A DNA stretch of 47,766 nt from Bdellovibrionales bacterium (GCA_009692515.1 SHZA01000015.1:1-47766); one strand, 5' to 3'. Shown: positions 17,182 through 27,303, numbered from the stretch's first letter. Notes: generated by a model from the letters alone, not told the origin. Made by a program: numbers and translations.

Positions 17182-17951
17182 AACTTTCCGTTATTATTCC
17201 GGCCCACAATGAAGAGGGTTGTATTGAAAGCACAGTAAGGGCTGTTTCTAAGCAATTACTCGCAGATAATATTGGTCACGAAATTTTAGTGGTTGATGAC
17301 AATTCTACAGATAATACCGCATTAATTTTAAATAAAATTGCACAAACAGTTCCCTATTTAAAGCCATTGAGAAATATACCTCCGCATGGATTTGGTTGTG
17401 CCGTTCGGTGTGGACTAAAATATTTTTCTGGAGATGCGGTGGCTATTTATATGGCAGATGCCTCTGATACTCCCCAAGATTTAAGTAAATTCTATTATGC
17501 GATGATTGAAAAAAAGGTGGATTGCGTATTTGGTTCCAGGTGGGAAAAGGGGTCTAGAGTTGTTGATTATCCTGTCTTTAAATTAATGTTAAATCGAGCG
17601 GTCAATCATCTTATTCAGTTATTATTTGGCATTCGTTACAACGATGTTACCAATGCCTTTAAACTTTATTCTCGTAGAACCATTCGGGGTGTAGAGCCTA
17701 TTTTAAGTCCCCACTTTAATCTAACGGTTGAGCTTCCTTTGAAAGCTATAGTTCGTGGTTTTAGTTATACAGTGCTCCCTAATACCTGGATTAATAGAAA
17801 AACTGGTGAATCAAAATTAAAAATAAAGGAAATGGGATCAAGATACCTATTTATTATTCTTTATTGTTTTATTGAAAAATGGCTATCCAAAGGTGATTAC
17901 ACCGCTGATTTTGAGGCGGAAACCAAAGTCCTACCCACCCAAGATCATTAA
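17178..17951 (+). CDS. Family 2 glycosyltransferase (dolichol-phosphate-mannose-synthase-like)
   Basis: This GT-A fold glycosyltransferase has 257 residues. The N-terminal [18 protein letters not shown] and [10 protein letters not shown] bind the nucleotide. The metal-binding acidic motif is MADASDT in place of the usual [14 protein letters not shown] and a GESKLK segment follow, as in DPM1-like enzymes that move sugars to a polyprenyl phosphate. There is no long C-terminal membrane domain, only a hydrophobic stretch near [10 protein letters not shown]. The start is GTG, overlapping the preceding gene. It is the last gene of the epimerase operon and probably transfers the sugar that the epimerases make. 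Confidence 0.88.
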   Translation: MKLSVIIPAHNEEGCIESTVRAVSKQLLADNIGHEILVVDDNSTDNTALILNKIAQTVPYLKPLRNIPPHGFGCAVRCGLKYFSGDAVAIYMADASDTPQDLSKFYYAMIEKKVDCVFGSRWEKGSRVVDYPVFKLMLNRAVNHLIQLLFGIRYNDVTNAFKLYSRRTIRGVEPILSPHFNLTVELPLKAIVRGFSYTVLPNTWINRKTGESKLKIKEMGSRYLFIILYCFIEKWLSKGDYTADFEAETKVLPTQDH

Positions 17952-18010
17952 GTTGTTTTCTTCATATTTTTTTATTAAAGGTCTCTATTTTGTTACCCGA
18001 TAACCTGGGC

Positions 18011-18793
18011 ATGAAACAAAATATTAAAAATTTATTGGTATGCCTTCTGGCAATAGGCACCCTTGGTTTTTCACAATCTGCAATTGCAGGCAGCGATAGC
18101 AAACCGGTTCTAAGAAAGGTTCAACCTGATGTGGAGGGATTTGATACTTTATTATCCACGCCACCGATCTTGGCACCTATCGCTCATGATCCGGTCGAGA
18201 TGGTTTCTAAGTCTAGAGGCAATCAGGTTTCACGCAAATTGGCCAGCGGAAATAATATCGAAGATTTAGGTCATTATACCAAGTTAGAAAGACGATTTGG
18301 AGTCGATGTGGGAATGATGCAACCCTTCGGTGACTTTCAAAAAGATTTCGCGAGTGCGGCTATGGTAGGACTACATTTTACCTGGGAGGCCATTCCCCCT
18401 TTTGCTTTAAGAGTGAGTACCAATCGAGCCTCCTCCTATCATAAATCAGGAGCCGCCTTAGGAAAACTAACTGTGTCCCAAATTAATATTGGAACTCAAG
18501 CCTCCTTTCCTATGAATCGCTTCATTCCTTTTGTGAGTTTTGAAGGGTCCTTCAACTTTAATGACGTCTCCTTTGGTTCTACAAAATATGTCACTGCGGG
18601 GAGCGATACCTTTGTTTCCACCGTAGGACTTAATATCGGAATGGGAATCGATTTTATTGTGGGAAGAGAGATGAGCTTTGGGTTTGAAGGCACCTATCAC
18701 TATCAAGTGCCTAAGAAAATCAATCTAAGTGACAGCACCATGTTTGATCTAGGAAGTAGCTATGCCAGCTTAGGATTCCGAGTTAACTTCTAG
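18011..18793 (+). CDS. Outer-membrane beta-barrel protein
   Basis: The protein has 260 residues from the ATG at 18011, with a signal peptide ending near SAIAGSD. An in-frame TTG at 17990 would add seven residues. After a Pro-rich linker of about 70 residues, the rest alternates as amphipathic strands (RRFGVDVGMMQPFG, TVSQINIGTQASFP, AFFGFEGTYHYQV-type segments) and ends in SYASLGFRVNF with a terminal Phe, the usual barrel-assembly signal. It resembles small OmpA/OmpW-like barrels without a recognisable partner domain. A short terminator follows. Confidence 0.8.
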   Translation: MKQNIKNLLVCLLAIGTLGFSQSAIAGSDSKPVLRKVQPDVEGFDTLLSTPPILAPIAHDPVEMVSKSRGNQVSRKLASGNNIEDLGHYTKLERRFGVDVGMMQPFGDFQKDFASAAMVGLHFTWEAIPPFALRVSTNRASSYHKSGAALGKLTVSQINIGTQASFPMNRFIPFVSFEGSFNFNDVSFGSTKYVTAGSDTFVSTVGLNIGMGIDFIVGREMSFGFEGTYHYQVPKKINLSDSTMFDLGSSYASLGFRVNF

Positions 18794-18825
18794 AAAACAG
18801 AGTAGGTACATTTTTTTCTCGTAAT

Positions 18826-18848
18826 AAAGCCGGCCTAGAGCTGGTTTT
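18826..18848 (+). terminator. Likely intrinsic terminator
   Basis: A nine-pair stem AAAGCCGGC/GCTGGTTTT (two G-U pairs) has a CTAGA loop. The T-run is part of the 3' arm. It lies 33 bases after the barrel gene stop. Confidence 0.6.
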
Positions 18849-18959
18849 ATGCGTTGTGCCATCACCGATCTTACCTTCTTGAAATTCAATCCAGTTCCCC
18901 CTATCATGCCCTCCTAACTTCACCCTGTGAATTTCTACTGTGGAAAGAGAGTAACTTAA

Positions 18960-19733
18960 ATGGGATTTCTGAAACAAAACACTCAACTTATCATCATGAT
19001 CGCGGCTCTATTTGCGGTACGCTGGAGTGTGATCGAGCCTTACGTCGTTCCCACCGGTTCCATGGAACCCACCTTAAAAACGGGTGATCGGTTATATGCC
19101 CTAAAATGTGCTTACGATTTTCGCATTCCCATGACTAATCACATTTTATTTCGTACCGGCAAGGTAAAGCGTGGAGATGTTATTTTGTTTGAAGCCCCGC
19201 GAACGCCAGAAATTACCTATGTAAAAAGAGCGATTGGTCTTCCAGGAGATAAAATTAGCTTTCGAGAGGGTGTTCTTTACGTTAATGGCCAGGAGATTCA
19301 AAAAAATATATTTCCAACTAGACAGGTCATGTATGACATTGAGGAAAAGGAACAAAAAAATCTGTATTTGGAAAATCTAACTGGCAAAAAGCACTATGTT
19401 ATTTTAGACAATAAATTTGATAGAGCTCCTTCGCGTTTTATGGATGAGATTCAGGTCCCCGAGGGGTATCTATTTGCTGTCGGGGACAATCGAGATCATA
19501 GTTATGACAGTCGGTATTGGGGTTTTGTTCCCATGGAAAACCTAAAAGGTCAGGCCATGTTTATTTGGTACTCCAGCTGGGATCCGAATGTAAAAGAAAG
19601 TATGACCTCCACTTCATTGTCAGTTCCCGAAAGAATTTTTTATTATGGGTACGAATTTTTTAAGTTTTTCCCAGATTATATCAAAGGAGAAGCTTGGATT
19701 CGTAACGAGCGAATAGGAACTTTTATTCGGTGA
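18960..19733 (+). CDS. lepB: Signal peptidase I
   Basis: This inner-membrane serine peptidase removes signal peptides from exported proteins. It has 257 residues, one N-terminal membrane helix (LIIMIAALFAVRWSVI), and catalytic Ser34 in PTGSMEPTL. Lys89 in YVKRAIGLPGD is the general base, and a C-terminal box GDNRDHSYDSR is also present. It lies 30 bases before dnaE on the same strand. An AGAGAG ribosome site precedes the ATG. Confidence 0.96.
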   Translation: MGFLKQNTQLIIMIAALFAVRWSVIEPYVVPTGSMEPTLKTGDRLYALKCAYDFRIPMTNHILFRTGKVKRGDVILFEAPRTPEITYVKRAIGLPGDKISFREGVLYVNGQEIQKNIFPTRQVMYDIEEKEQKNLYLENLTGKKHYVILDNKFDRAPSRFMDEIQVPEGYLFAVGDNRDHSYDSRYWGFVPMENLKGQAMFIWYSSWDPNVKESMTSTSLSVPERIFYYGYEFFKFFPDYIKGEAWIRNERIGTFIR

Positions 19734-19763
19734 GAATCTATTTCAAAGGAAATAACTAGCGAC

Positions 19764-22700
19764 ATGTCAGCAGAATTTACACACTTGCATGTTCACTCCA
19801 ACTACAGTTTGTTGGATAGCACTATCCGTATTGAAGAATTAGTTAAAACAGCCTCCGCCGATAAAATGGCTGCGGTCGCTTTAACCGATCATGGAAATAT
19901 GTTTGGTGCTTTAGATTTTTATCTTTATGGTAAAAAGTATGGACTGAAACCTATCATCGGCTGTGAAGTATACATGGCTCCTGGTAATCGTTTTCTAAGG
20001 GGAAATAATACGAGTGGAGATGAAGAGGTGGCACCTTACTCTACTAGCCGTTCTGGCCTGGCTCACCTAATTCTACTGGTGCAAAATGAGGTCGGTTATC
20101 AAAACCTTTGTCGCCTAGTGAGTAGTGGTTATCTAGAGGGGTTTTATTACAAACCTCGAATCGATAAGGATATTTTAAAGGAATATTCAGAGGGCCTCAT
20201 TGCCACTTCCAGTTGTCTTAAGGGCGAAGTGTCTAACCTATGCCTTATGGGTGATATGGATAGAGCACGAGATGCGGCCATTTTTTATCGAGACCTCTTT
20301 AAGGGAAATTTTTATCTAGAACTACAGCAAAATGGCGTGCCCCAACAGATGCTAGTCAATCAACGATTTCAAGAACTTTCTAAGGATCTTGGAATCCCCT
20401 TAATTGCGACAGCCGATTGTCATTATCTAAAAAAAGAGGACGCTTTTGCTCAGGAGGTTTTACTCGCTATTCAAACAGGCAAAGTCATGGAGAATACTTC
20501 AGACCATCATATTCTCAGTGACGAGTTTTATTTCAAACCGCAAGCCGTAATGAAGGAAGAGTTTTCTTATTGTCCCGAAGCTATTACCAATACGATGGAG
20601 ATAGCTAATAAATGCAATTTTGAATTTAAATTTGACGACGAGCAAGGGAAGAAGATCTATCACTTTCCGAAGTTTGAACCTCCCGCAGGGAAAACTCCGA
20701 GTGAGTTTCTCGTTGATTCCGCGCATGCAGGATTAGAGAAAATTCTCATAGAAAAAGAGGAGTTTGAGAATAGGGTTCTTTCTCAAGCGGAAAGACAAAA
20801 ATATTACGATAGACTAGAACGAGAAATTTCTGTGATCGACTCTATGGGTTTCACTGGATATTTTCTAATCGTTTCAGATTTCATTGGCCATGCTAAAGAC
20901 AATGGCATTCCCGTGGGCCCAGGAAGGGGATCTGGAGCGGGTAGTTTAGTTGCCTATTGCCTGCGTATTACCGAACTTGATCCTTTAGAACACGGTCTTT
21001 TATTTGAGCGGTTTTTAAATCCAGAACGGGTATCTCTTCCCGATTTTGACGTCGATTTTTGCATGGATAAAAGAGAACAAATTATTAAGTATGTAGTAGA
21101 TAAATATGGCAAAGATTGTGTAGCGCAGATTATTACCTACGGAAAACTTCAAGCGCGGGGTGTGATTCGTGATGTGGGTAAAGTTTTTGGAATGGCCGTA
21201 AGTGAATTTGATAAAATTGCAAAGTTAGTTCCTGAAACCGTCGGTATCAATTTAGAAAAAGCTTTTGAACAGGAACCTCGCTTGCGTGCCCTTACTGAAA
21301 GCGATCCTAAACTACACCATCTTTTTACTATCTGTCGATCTCTAGAAGGATTAGCGCGACACGCTTCCATTCATGCGGCTGGCTTAGTCATTTCTAATCG
21401 TCCTATGGTGGAGCACTGTCCGCTTTACCGAGGTAAAAATAATGAATTAGTGATTCAGTTTGACATGAAAAAAGCCGAAGAGATCGGGCTTATTAAGTTC
21501 GATTTTTTGGGCCTAAAAACACTTACGTTTTTAGAGTCTGCAGAACGCTTAGTGAAAAGTCGGCACCCCGATAAAAATTTTAAGCTTTCACGAATTGATT
21601 TAGCCGATAAGAAAATGAATGAGCTTCTTGCTAAGGGAGATACTTACGGTATTTTTCAGCTTGAGAGCTCGGGCATGCAGGATCTTCTTAAAAAAGCCCG
21701 CCCCGATTGTTTTGCCGATATTGTAGCTATCATTTCTCTTTATCGTCCAGGTCCTATGGTTATGCTCGACGACTTTATTGGAAGAAAGCATGGGACCATA
21801 CCCATTCAATATCAATTCGAAGAGCTTCGTCCTATTCTTCAAGAGACCTATGGAATCATGGTTTACCAAGAGCAGGTTCAGCAGATCGCCATGACCCTTG
21901 CCAGTTATACTGCAGGAGGGGCCGATCTTCTTCGTCGTGCCATGGGAAAAAAGAAGCCAGAAGAGATGGCGGTGCAAAAGGAGATTTTTTTAGCGGGCAC
22001 TACAAAAAATAATCATAACTCTGTAAATGCTGAAAAATTATTTGATCTCATGGCGAATTTCGCAGGTTATGGCTTTAATAAATCCCATGCCGCAGCCTAT
22101 TCAGTTATTACCTGTCAAACCGCTTTTCTAAAAACGCATTATCCCGTCGAATTTTTTGCAAGTCTTCTTTCTACTGAGCGGGAAAATACCGATAAGATTA
22201 CTAAGTATATTGCCGATGCGAAACGACACCACATTGACGTATTACGGCCTGACATCAACGAAAGTGACACCGATTTTACTGTGCTCTCTCCGACTCAAAT
22301 ACGATTTGGACTAGGAGCGATTAAGGGCGTGGGACAGATTGCTATCGATTCTGTAATCGAAGCCAGAAAAAAGGATGGCCCTTTCAAAGATCTTTTTGAT
22401 CTTTGCGATCGCTGTCTTACTCGCACCGTTAACAAGCGAGTTTTAGAGGCCTTTGTAAAGGCTGGAGCTTTAGATGGTTTTAAGGTTCATCGGGCCTCGC
22501 TTTTTAAAGCGATTGATGAAGCTTTGGGGATGGGATCCTCTATGCAAAAAACCCGAGATGATAAGCAACCTTCATTCTCCGATCTTTTCGGAATTGAGGA
22601 AGATTCTACTTTTTCTACAAGAAAGATAGCCTATCCTGAAGAGATTCCATGGCCCAGACTTCATGAATTAAAATTGGAAAAAGAGACGATTGGATTTTAC

Positions 22701-23318
22701 GTATCGGGCCATCCTTTAGATGACTTTTTAGAGGAGCTTGATCGCTACACCACCGCCTCTGTCGCCGCCTGTCTTTTTTATTCTGGTTCGAAAGAATCGT
22801 TTTTGGGAGTCGAGGTCGTTTCCTTAAAAGAGATCATCACAAAACGGGGCGATCGCATGGCCTTTGTCTTAATAGAAGATAAAACCGCGCAGATCGAAGC
22901 GGTTATTTTTTCAGATTTCTACTTGGAGAATGAGGCCCTATTAAAAAGTGGAGAACCTCTTTGGATAAAAGGGCAGATCGAGGTAGCCGAAGGAGGAGTG
23001 AAGCTAATTCTTTCTAAGAAAAATCATGCAAAAGTTTTACCTTTACGTCATGCCTATGAGGCTATGGCCAAGGAAATTCATCTCTATTTTCCATTACAGG
23101 AAAAACAGAACTTAGACTCTCAAACTTTAAAAACCCTTCACAACTATTTGCAGGCGGTTACCGATAAAAATGGAGCCCCACTGTTCTTGCATTTAGAGAC
23201 CTCTAAATCGGCCGAAACCATTTTGAGAATGAAAGAGACTATCCCTCTGAACCGAGACACGGTAAACTTCATCAGGAATATTCTTCAAAAAGAAAGGATG
23301 CGAATTGAATTTAAGTAA
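19764..23318 (+). CDS. dnaE: DNA polymerase III alpha subunit
   Basis: This is the replicative DNA polymerase catalytic subunit, 1184 residues, the usual size for DnaE1. The N-terminal PHP domain starts FTHLHVHSNYSLLDS. The polymerase palm contains GPGRGSGAGSLVAYCL and the catalytic aspartates in LPDFDVDFCMD, followed by GFNKSHAAAYS and the RRAMGKK finger motif. A helix-hairpin-helix region and an OB domain (FVLIEDKTAQIEAVIF) follow. The last codons overlap the next gene by 14 bases. Confidence 0.98.
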   Translation: MSAEFTHLHVHSNYSLLDSTIRIEELVKTASADKMAAVALTDHGNMFGALDFYLYGKKYGLKPIIGCEVYMAPGNRFLRGNNTSGDEEVAPYSTSRSGLAHLILLVQNEVGYQNLCRLVSSGYLEGFYYKPRIDKDILKEYSEGLIATSSCLKGEVSNLCLMGDMDRARDAAIFYRDLFKGNFYLELQQNGVPQQMLVNQRFQELSKDLGIPLIATADCHYLKKEDAFAQEVLLAIQTGKVMENTSDHHILSDEFYFKPQAVMKEEFSYCPEAITNTMEIANKCNFEFKFDDEQGKKIYHFPKFEPPAGKTPSEFLVDSAHAGLEKILIEKEEFENRVLSQAERQKYYDRLEREISVIDSMGFTGYFLIVSDFIGHAKDNGIPVGPGRGSGAGSLVAYCLRITELDPLEHGLLFERFLNPERVSLPDFDVDFCMDKREQIIKYVVDKYGKDCVAQIITYGKLQARGVIRDVGKVFGMAVSEFDKIAKLVPETVGINLEKAFEQEPRLRALTESDPKLHHLFTICRSLEGLARHASIHAAGLVISNRPMVEHCPLYRGKNNELVIQFDMKKAEEIGLIKFDFLGLKTLTFLESAERLVKSRHPDKNFKLSRIDLADKKMNELLAKGDTYGIFQLESSGMQDLLKKARPDCFADIVAIISLYRPGPMVMLDDFIGRKHGTIPIQYQFEELRPILQETYGIMVYQEQVQQIAMTLASYTAGGADLLRRAMGKKKPEEMAVQKEIFLAGTTKNNHNSVNAEKLFDLMANFAGYGFNKSHAAAYSVITCQTAFLKTHYPVEFFASLLSTERENTDKITKYIADAKRHHIDVLRPDINESDTDFTVLSPTQIRFGLGAIKGVGQIAIDSVIEARKKDGPFKDLFDLCDRCLTRTVNKRVLEAFVKAGALDGFKVHRASLFKAIDEALGMGSSMQKTRDDKQPSFSDLFGIEEDSTFSTRKIAYPEEIPWPRLHELKLEKETIGFYVSGHPLDDFLEELDRYTTASVAACLFYSGSKESFLGVEVVSLKEIITKRGDRMAFVLIEDKTAQIEAVIFSDFYLENEALLKSGEPLWIKGQIEVAEGGVKLILSKKNHAKVLPLRHAYEAMAKEIHLYFPLQEKQNLDSQTLKTLHNYLQAVTDKNGAPLFLHLETSKSAETILRMKETIPLNRDTVNFIRNILQKERMRIEFK

Positions 23319-24426
23319 ATTTATTTTTATTTTTTTTATTGTGACTCAGATGGTGTGGGCCGAGGGTGTTCCATTTACAGTGTCATCGTCATCCTTAATT
23401 AAAAATCCAAACACTTCAGCTGAACAGGCACAGAACAGTGATCCTGAATCGACTCTTATTTCTGATTTAAAGTATTTGGCTGTTGCCAATTGGCTGGAAA
23501 CCTATTTGGGGCAACGGTTTACGCAATTTGATAAATATATTACTCCAGATTTTGCTGAAAAATATATCTTCGATTATAAGTTAAATCGCCAAGCTCAACC
23601 TGCTGGCACCTTAGAATTGGTCGGACATTTAGATGGAGATTCACTTAAAAAATGGATTCGATTAATCGATTCCAGGTCTAGAGGATCTAATCAAATCAGA
23701 CCTCTTTTTATCGTCTCATCTAGCTTGCCTGGACTCATCATTTTACCCAGTGAAACTGCCAGTAGATCAAAAGACTCTTTAATCATCCAGATCTTAAATC
23801 AAATGACGCAGGAAAAGTTGCGAAAATTGAACGCAGGAATCACCCCTTTAGACGGTCCCTGCTCACTAGAGGCTCCACCGAAAAATAACTCAGAGATTCA
23901 AACTTTGATTTCCATCGCTAATCGAGGTAACGAAACTTTAGTCGTCTGGGCAGCGCTTACAGCTTGTCCTGGATGTACTAGCACTCGGCTTGATCTTTTT
24001 CTTTATAACACCTACTCCCAGAATTTAACGTTTGTAGTAGGCGATGATTTAATACTTCCTGCTCGAGAACTTGGAAACCCTAATTCATTAAGAAGGGTTA
24101 TGACACCAGTATTTTTGGCCTTTCAGACAGAACTGGAAAATGCCTTTTCTGAAGACACACTAAAAGAAATGCCCTTTAAATTAATAATCGATAATATCGA
24201 CTCCTTTAGGTTGTTAAAATTAGCTGAAACAGGATTGAGTCGAGGCAATGGCTTTAGTGCACCTATTTTCAAAAAGGCTGCCGGAAAAACGGCGGAGTAT
24301 GAAATTAAATCTGCACTTTCGATAGAGGAACTTACTCAGCGCATCGAGGCTAGTCCCTTAGTAGGGTTTAAAAATCAGGTCACACGCGTTGATGGATCTA
24401 CCCTAGTTGTGAGATACTTTAAGTAG
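23305..24426 (+). CDS. Exported protein of unknown function
   Basis: No family was recognised. The protein has 373 residues, read from a TTG at 23305 with AAAGGA about six bases upstream and overlapping dnaE by 14 bases. The signal peptide is about residues 1-19 (IFIFFIVTQMVWA). The mature part is alpha/beta, with several Ser-rich stretches and two Cys in AACPGCTSTRLDLFLYN; that segment resembles stretches of assembly-type periplasmic proteins. The overlap with dnaE and the following lipoprotein suggest one transcription unit. Confidence 0.78.
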   Translation: MNLSKFIFIFFIVTQMVWAEGVPFTVSSSSLIKNPNTSAEQAQNSDPESTLISDLKYLAVANWLETYLGQRFTQFDKYITPDFAEKYIFDYKLNRQAQPAGTLELVGHLDGDSLKKWIRLIDSRSRGSNQIRPLFIVSSSLPGLIILPSETASRSKDSLIIQILNQMTQEKLRKLNAGITPLDGPCSLEAPPKNNSEIQTLISIANRGNETLVVWAALTACPGCTSTRLDLFLYNTYSQNLTFVVGDDLILPARELGNPNSLRRVMTPVFLAFQTELENAFSEDTLKEMPFKLIIDNIDSFRLLKLAETGLSRGNGFSAPIFKKAAGKTAEYEIKSALSIEELTQRIEASPLVGFKNQVTRVDGSTLVVRYFK

Positions 24427-24465
24427 GGGCCTCATAATTTTAACCTTGCCAAAAAAAGTACTGCT

Positions 24466-25458
24466 ATGCGCTATATAAAATTAACTTTTATTTTAGGTGT
24501 TTTATTTTTTCTTCCACAGTGTGCATCACTCAATCCCTTCGCCTCTTCGCCAATTCCGAAACCCGACGCCGAGCTCAAAACAACCGCAGAGGTAGTGGGG
24601 GAAAATGTTCAGCCTAGATATACCTGGGAAATTAATGATTCCTTAAAAAATTCTGTGAAAAAAAGAATTGTGATTCTTAACTTTCATAATCGTACGCAAT
24701 ATGGCGGAAGAGAATTAGGTGAGTTTGCAGCAATAGCTGTAAAAGATTCTATTTCTAAAATGCCAGACTTTGTAATTATCAATGAGGAGGAGCTCACTCC
24801 TGATCAAAGTTTTACGTTTCAGGATGGTAAGTACAATATGAAGGAGGTGTTTGAAAAGGCAAGAGCCAGAGGAGTTTCAGCGATAGTGACAGGTTCTATC
24901 GATGATCTTAGAATACAGGAACGTGGAGATGAAGTGGGGCTGTTTCAAACGCGCTATCATTCGGTTACAGCCAATGTGAAGTTTCAACTTTTCGATGCCA
25001 CCAATGAAAAAATGCTTATCGCCAAAAATACATCGGCAGAGGTCATTGAAGAACACACCAGATTTTTGGGTAATCGATCTATTGAAAGTTATGATGCCAA
25101 CCGAGGTGAAGGAGCTGTTTCTAAGGCCATTCAGAAAACACTTCCTTTGTTTTCTACCTTCGCAAAACGTATTTCTTGGGTAGGTAGAATTGCAAAAATA
25201 GATCTGAGTCGATTTTATATTAATGCAGGAGAGCCTACCGGAATTACTCGAGGCCAGCTTTTAAAGGTTTTTGGTCCTAGCCATGCCATTATCGATGATG
25301 ACTCTCAGCAGTTTATTGGAATGGCCCCCGGACGTTTTAAGGGGATTTTGAAGGTAGTTGATTATTTTGGAGTGGATGGAGCTGTGGCTATCGTCCATGC
25401 AGGTGCCGGTTTTGAAGAAAAAGACCGTGTAGAAATTTACAGCCCTCCTCGACAATAA
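24466..25458 (+). CDS. CsgG/FlgT-like outer-membrane lipoprotein
   Basis: This predicted lipoprotein of 330 residues has an atypical lipobox LPQC, giving Cys19. Residues about 65-230 resemble the CsgG/TolB_N fold: RIVILNFHNRT, GELGEF-like AAIAVKDSI, ARARGVSAIVTGSIDDL, then strands of a secretion-channel type (YHSVTANVKFQLFDATN). The last 100 residues (SRFYINAGEPTGITRGQLLKVF ... FEEKDRVEI) resemble the FlgT C-terminal domain. A periplasmic or outer-membrane role, perhaps with flagellar or envelope assembly, is inferred. The gene starts 39 bases after the preceding one and has no clear terminator. Confidence 0.8.
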   Translation: MRYIKLTFILGVLFFLPQCASLNPFASSPIPKPDAELKTTAEVVGENVQPRYTWEINDSLKNSVKKRIVILNFHNRTQYGGRELGEFAAIAVKDSISKMPDFVIINEEELTPDQSFTFQDGKYNMKEVFEKARARGVSAIVTGSIDDLRIQERGDEVGLFQTRYHSVTANVKFQLFDATNEKMLIAKNTSAEVIEEHTRFLGNRSIESYDANRGEGAVSKAIQKTLPLFSTFAKRISWVGRIAKIDLSRFYINAGEPTGITRGQLLKVFGPSHAIIDDDSQQFIGMAPGRFKGILKVVDYFGVDGAVAIVHAGAGFEEKDRVEIYSPPRQ

Positions 25459-25474
25459 CTTTTATTCTTAGTTA

Positions 25475-25514
25475 CGTGACCTGTGAAAAGGTCACGCTGA
25501 CGCTTAAGTTCAGC
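25475..25514 (+). other. Two adjoining hairpins without a T-run
   Basis: A perfect 8-pair stem CGTGACCT/AGGTCACG (25475-25482, 25489-25496) is followed directly by GCTGA/TCAGC (25496-25500, 25510-25514). They share one base, so the two could be alternative. They lie between the lipoprotein and the POT transporter. There is no T-run, so neither is a simple terminator. Confidence 0.35.
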
Positions 25515-25621
25515 TTCCTGAAACCTGCTTAACATTTACAAATTCTGCTAATTGGATTTTTGTTCTTGAAGTGATCTGACAATTTTCGTAATCTTCGAAG
25601 GTATCTAACCAGGAGAGACTT

Positions 25622-26992
25622 ATCAGAGCTTTAGTAAAATCAAAATTGGCAGGTAAAGAATTCTTAGGACACCCCGCAGGTCTTTATGTACTTTTTACGA
25701 CCGAGATGTGGGAGCGATTTTCCTATTATGGAATGAGAGCTTTGCTAGTCATGTATATGACTAAATATCTTTTGTTCGATCCCTCTCGAGCCGCTGAGGT
25801 TTTAGGTTATAAAAGTCTTGAAGGAATATTAGTCGGATTATTTGGCCCCATGAATATTCAACAAATGAGTTCACAGATTTACGGGCTCTATACTGGGTTT
25901 GTTTATTTGACCCCTTTTTTCGGGGGGATTTTAGCCGATCGGTTGCTGGGGCAATATCGGACCGTTTATTTAGGCGGAGTTCTCATGGCGATTGGCCATT
26001 TTTTGATGGCCAGTGAGAAGATGTTTTTATTAGCTCTGCTGTTTTTAATTTTAGGCAATGGTTGTTTTAAACCGAATATCTCAACTCAAGTGGCAGGACT
26101 ATATCCTGAAGGGGATCCCAGAAGAGATGGGGCGTTTACTATTTTTTATATGGGAATTAATTTAGGGGCATTTTTCTCTCCTTTAATTTGTGGAACTTTG
26201 GGCCAAACGGTAGGTTGGCATTGGGGATTTGGGGCTGCAGGGATTGGAATGATGATCGGTCTTTTTAGTTACTGGTTGGGAAGTGATTTAATTCCTAGAG
26301 ATACTTTAACTGAAAAAGCAAGAGCCGAGGAATCTAGAAAGTTAACTAAAGGTGAATGGAATAGTATTTACGTACTTATTGTTCTTTGCTTTTTGAATAT
26401 TATGTTCTGGGCTATTTACGAACAACAGGGAAATACACTGCAGTTATGGGCTGATGATAAAACGAACTGGAAAATGCTCGGTTGGGAAATTCCATCCAGT
26501 TGGTTTCAGTCTTTTAATCCGTTGATGATCTTTATTTTTGCTCCCATCCTTAACATTTTCTGGTCATGGCAGGCAAAGAGGGGAAAAGAGCCTTCGAGTG
26601 TGGTTAAAATGGGCATTGGTTGTCTTTTATGTGGCGGGGCTTACATCCTTATGATTTTGGCCGCCAAGGCGGTTCCTGGGGTGGATAGAGGCAGTGTTCT
26701 TTGGTTATTAGGGACGGTGTTTGTATTTACTATGGGTGAACTCTATCTTTCCCCTATTGGATTGAGCTTAGTGACTAAAGTAGCTCCCAAACCGATTATG
26801 AGCATGATGATGGGCGTATGGTTTTTATCTAGTTTCATAGGCAATTACATGACGGGATATCTCGGTACTTTTTATACTAAAATGCCAAAAGAGACCTTCT
26901 TTCTGATTTGTTGTGGTCTTGGTATTGGCACTGGATTGGTCTTCTTTATGATCAAAGGGAAGATCAATAAGGTTCTAGGAAAATTTGTCTAA
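25622..26992 (+). CDS. POT/PTR-family proton-dependent peptide transporter
   Basis: This inner-membrane di/tripeptide-proton symporter has the POT family signature WERFSYYGMRALLVMYM and ExxERF-type TEMWERF motif, with about 12-14 helices. It is 448 residues from a TTG at 25646, but that codon has no ribosome site. AGGAGA (25611-25616) sits five bases before an ATC at 25622, and the intervening codons are open. A non-standard ATC start giving 456 residues is therefore proposed; the TTG remains the standard alternative. Its substrates are likely short peptides, fitting the proteases in the window. Confidence 0.85.
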   Translation: MRALVKSKLAGKEFLGHPAGLYVLFTTEMWERFSYYGMRALLVMYMTKYLLFDPSRAAEVLGYKSLEGILVGLFGPMNIQQMSSQIYGLYTGFVYLTPFFGGILADRLLGQYRTVYLGGVLMAIGHFLMASEKMFLLALLFLILGNGCFKPNISTQVAGLYPEGDPRRDGAFTIFYMGINLGAFFSPLICGTLGQTVGWHWGFGAAGIGMMIGLFSYWLGSDLIPRDTLTEKARAEESRKLTKGEWNSIYVLIVLCFLNIMFWAIYEQQGNTLQLWADDKTNWKMLGWEIPSSWFQSFNPLMIFIFAPILNIFWSWQAKRGKEPSSVVKMGIGCLLCGGAYILMILAAKAVPGVDRGSVLWLLGTVFVFTMGELYLSPIGLSLVTKVAPKPIMSMMMGVWFLSSFIGNYMTGYLGTFYTKMPKETFFLICCGLGIGTGLVFFMIKGKINKVLGKFV

Positions 26993-27303
26993 CTTTTGTT
27001 TCCCCCTAAACAAGGGGGAGACTCTAGCGATTCTGCCTGTTTTTTTTCAAACTCCTCTGGAGTGAAGGCATGGATCGATAGTGCATGAACTCCGCTGGCA
27101 AGCTCCTCTTTTAAACTTTCATAAATTTTTCGATGGCGTTGGACTAAAGATACGCCATGAAATAGTCGACTGACCACGATAACTTTAAAGTGAGTTTCAG
27201 ACCCTTTAGGAACTGAATGTTGGTGGCTTTCATTGATGATCTCCAGTTTAAACGGCAGAAAATCTCGGCCTAGTTTAGTTTCTATAGCGTTTTTAACTTT
27301 CAT
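26989..27303 (-). CDS. BolA family protein
   Basis: This is a small BolA-like protein of 104 residues. BolA proteins partner with monothiol glutaredoxins in iron-sulfur trafficking, or act as regulators. The core is IINESHQHSVPKGSETHFKVI, VSRLFHGVSLVQRHRKIYESL, then VHALSIHAFTPEEF, which contains the family His/Cys-ligand positions. The ATG at 27303 has GAGGGT about nine bases upstream. A GTG at 27312 is in frame but too close to it. The stop overlaps the POT gene stop by 4 bases in convergent orientation. Confidence 0.92.
   Translation of the reverse strand: MKVKNAIETKLGRDFLPFKLEIINESHQHSVPKGSETHFKVIVVSRLFHGVSLVQRHRKIYESLKEELASGVHALSIHAFTPEEFEKKQAESLESPPCLGGNKS

Noticed and set aside
27001-27019. 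TCCCCCT/AGGGGGA hairpin with a 5-base loop between convergent genes.
   Set aside because: There is no T-run on either strand, and it is part of the BolA-family coding sequence, encoding its C-terminus.
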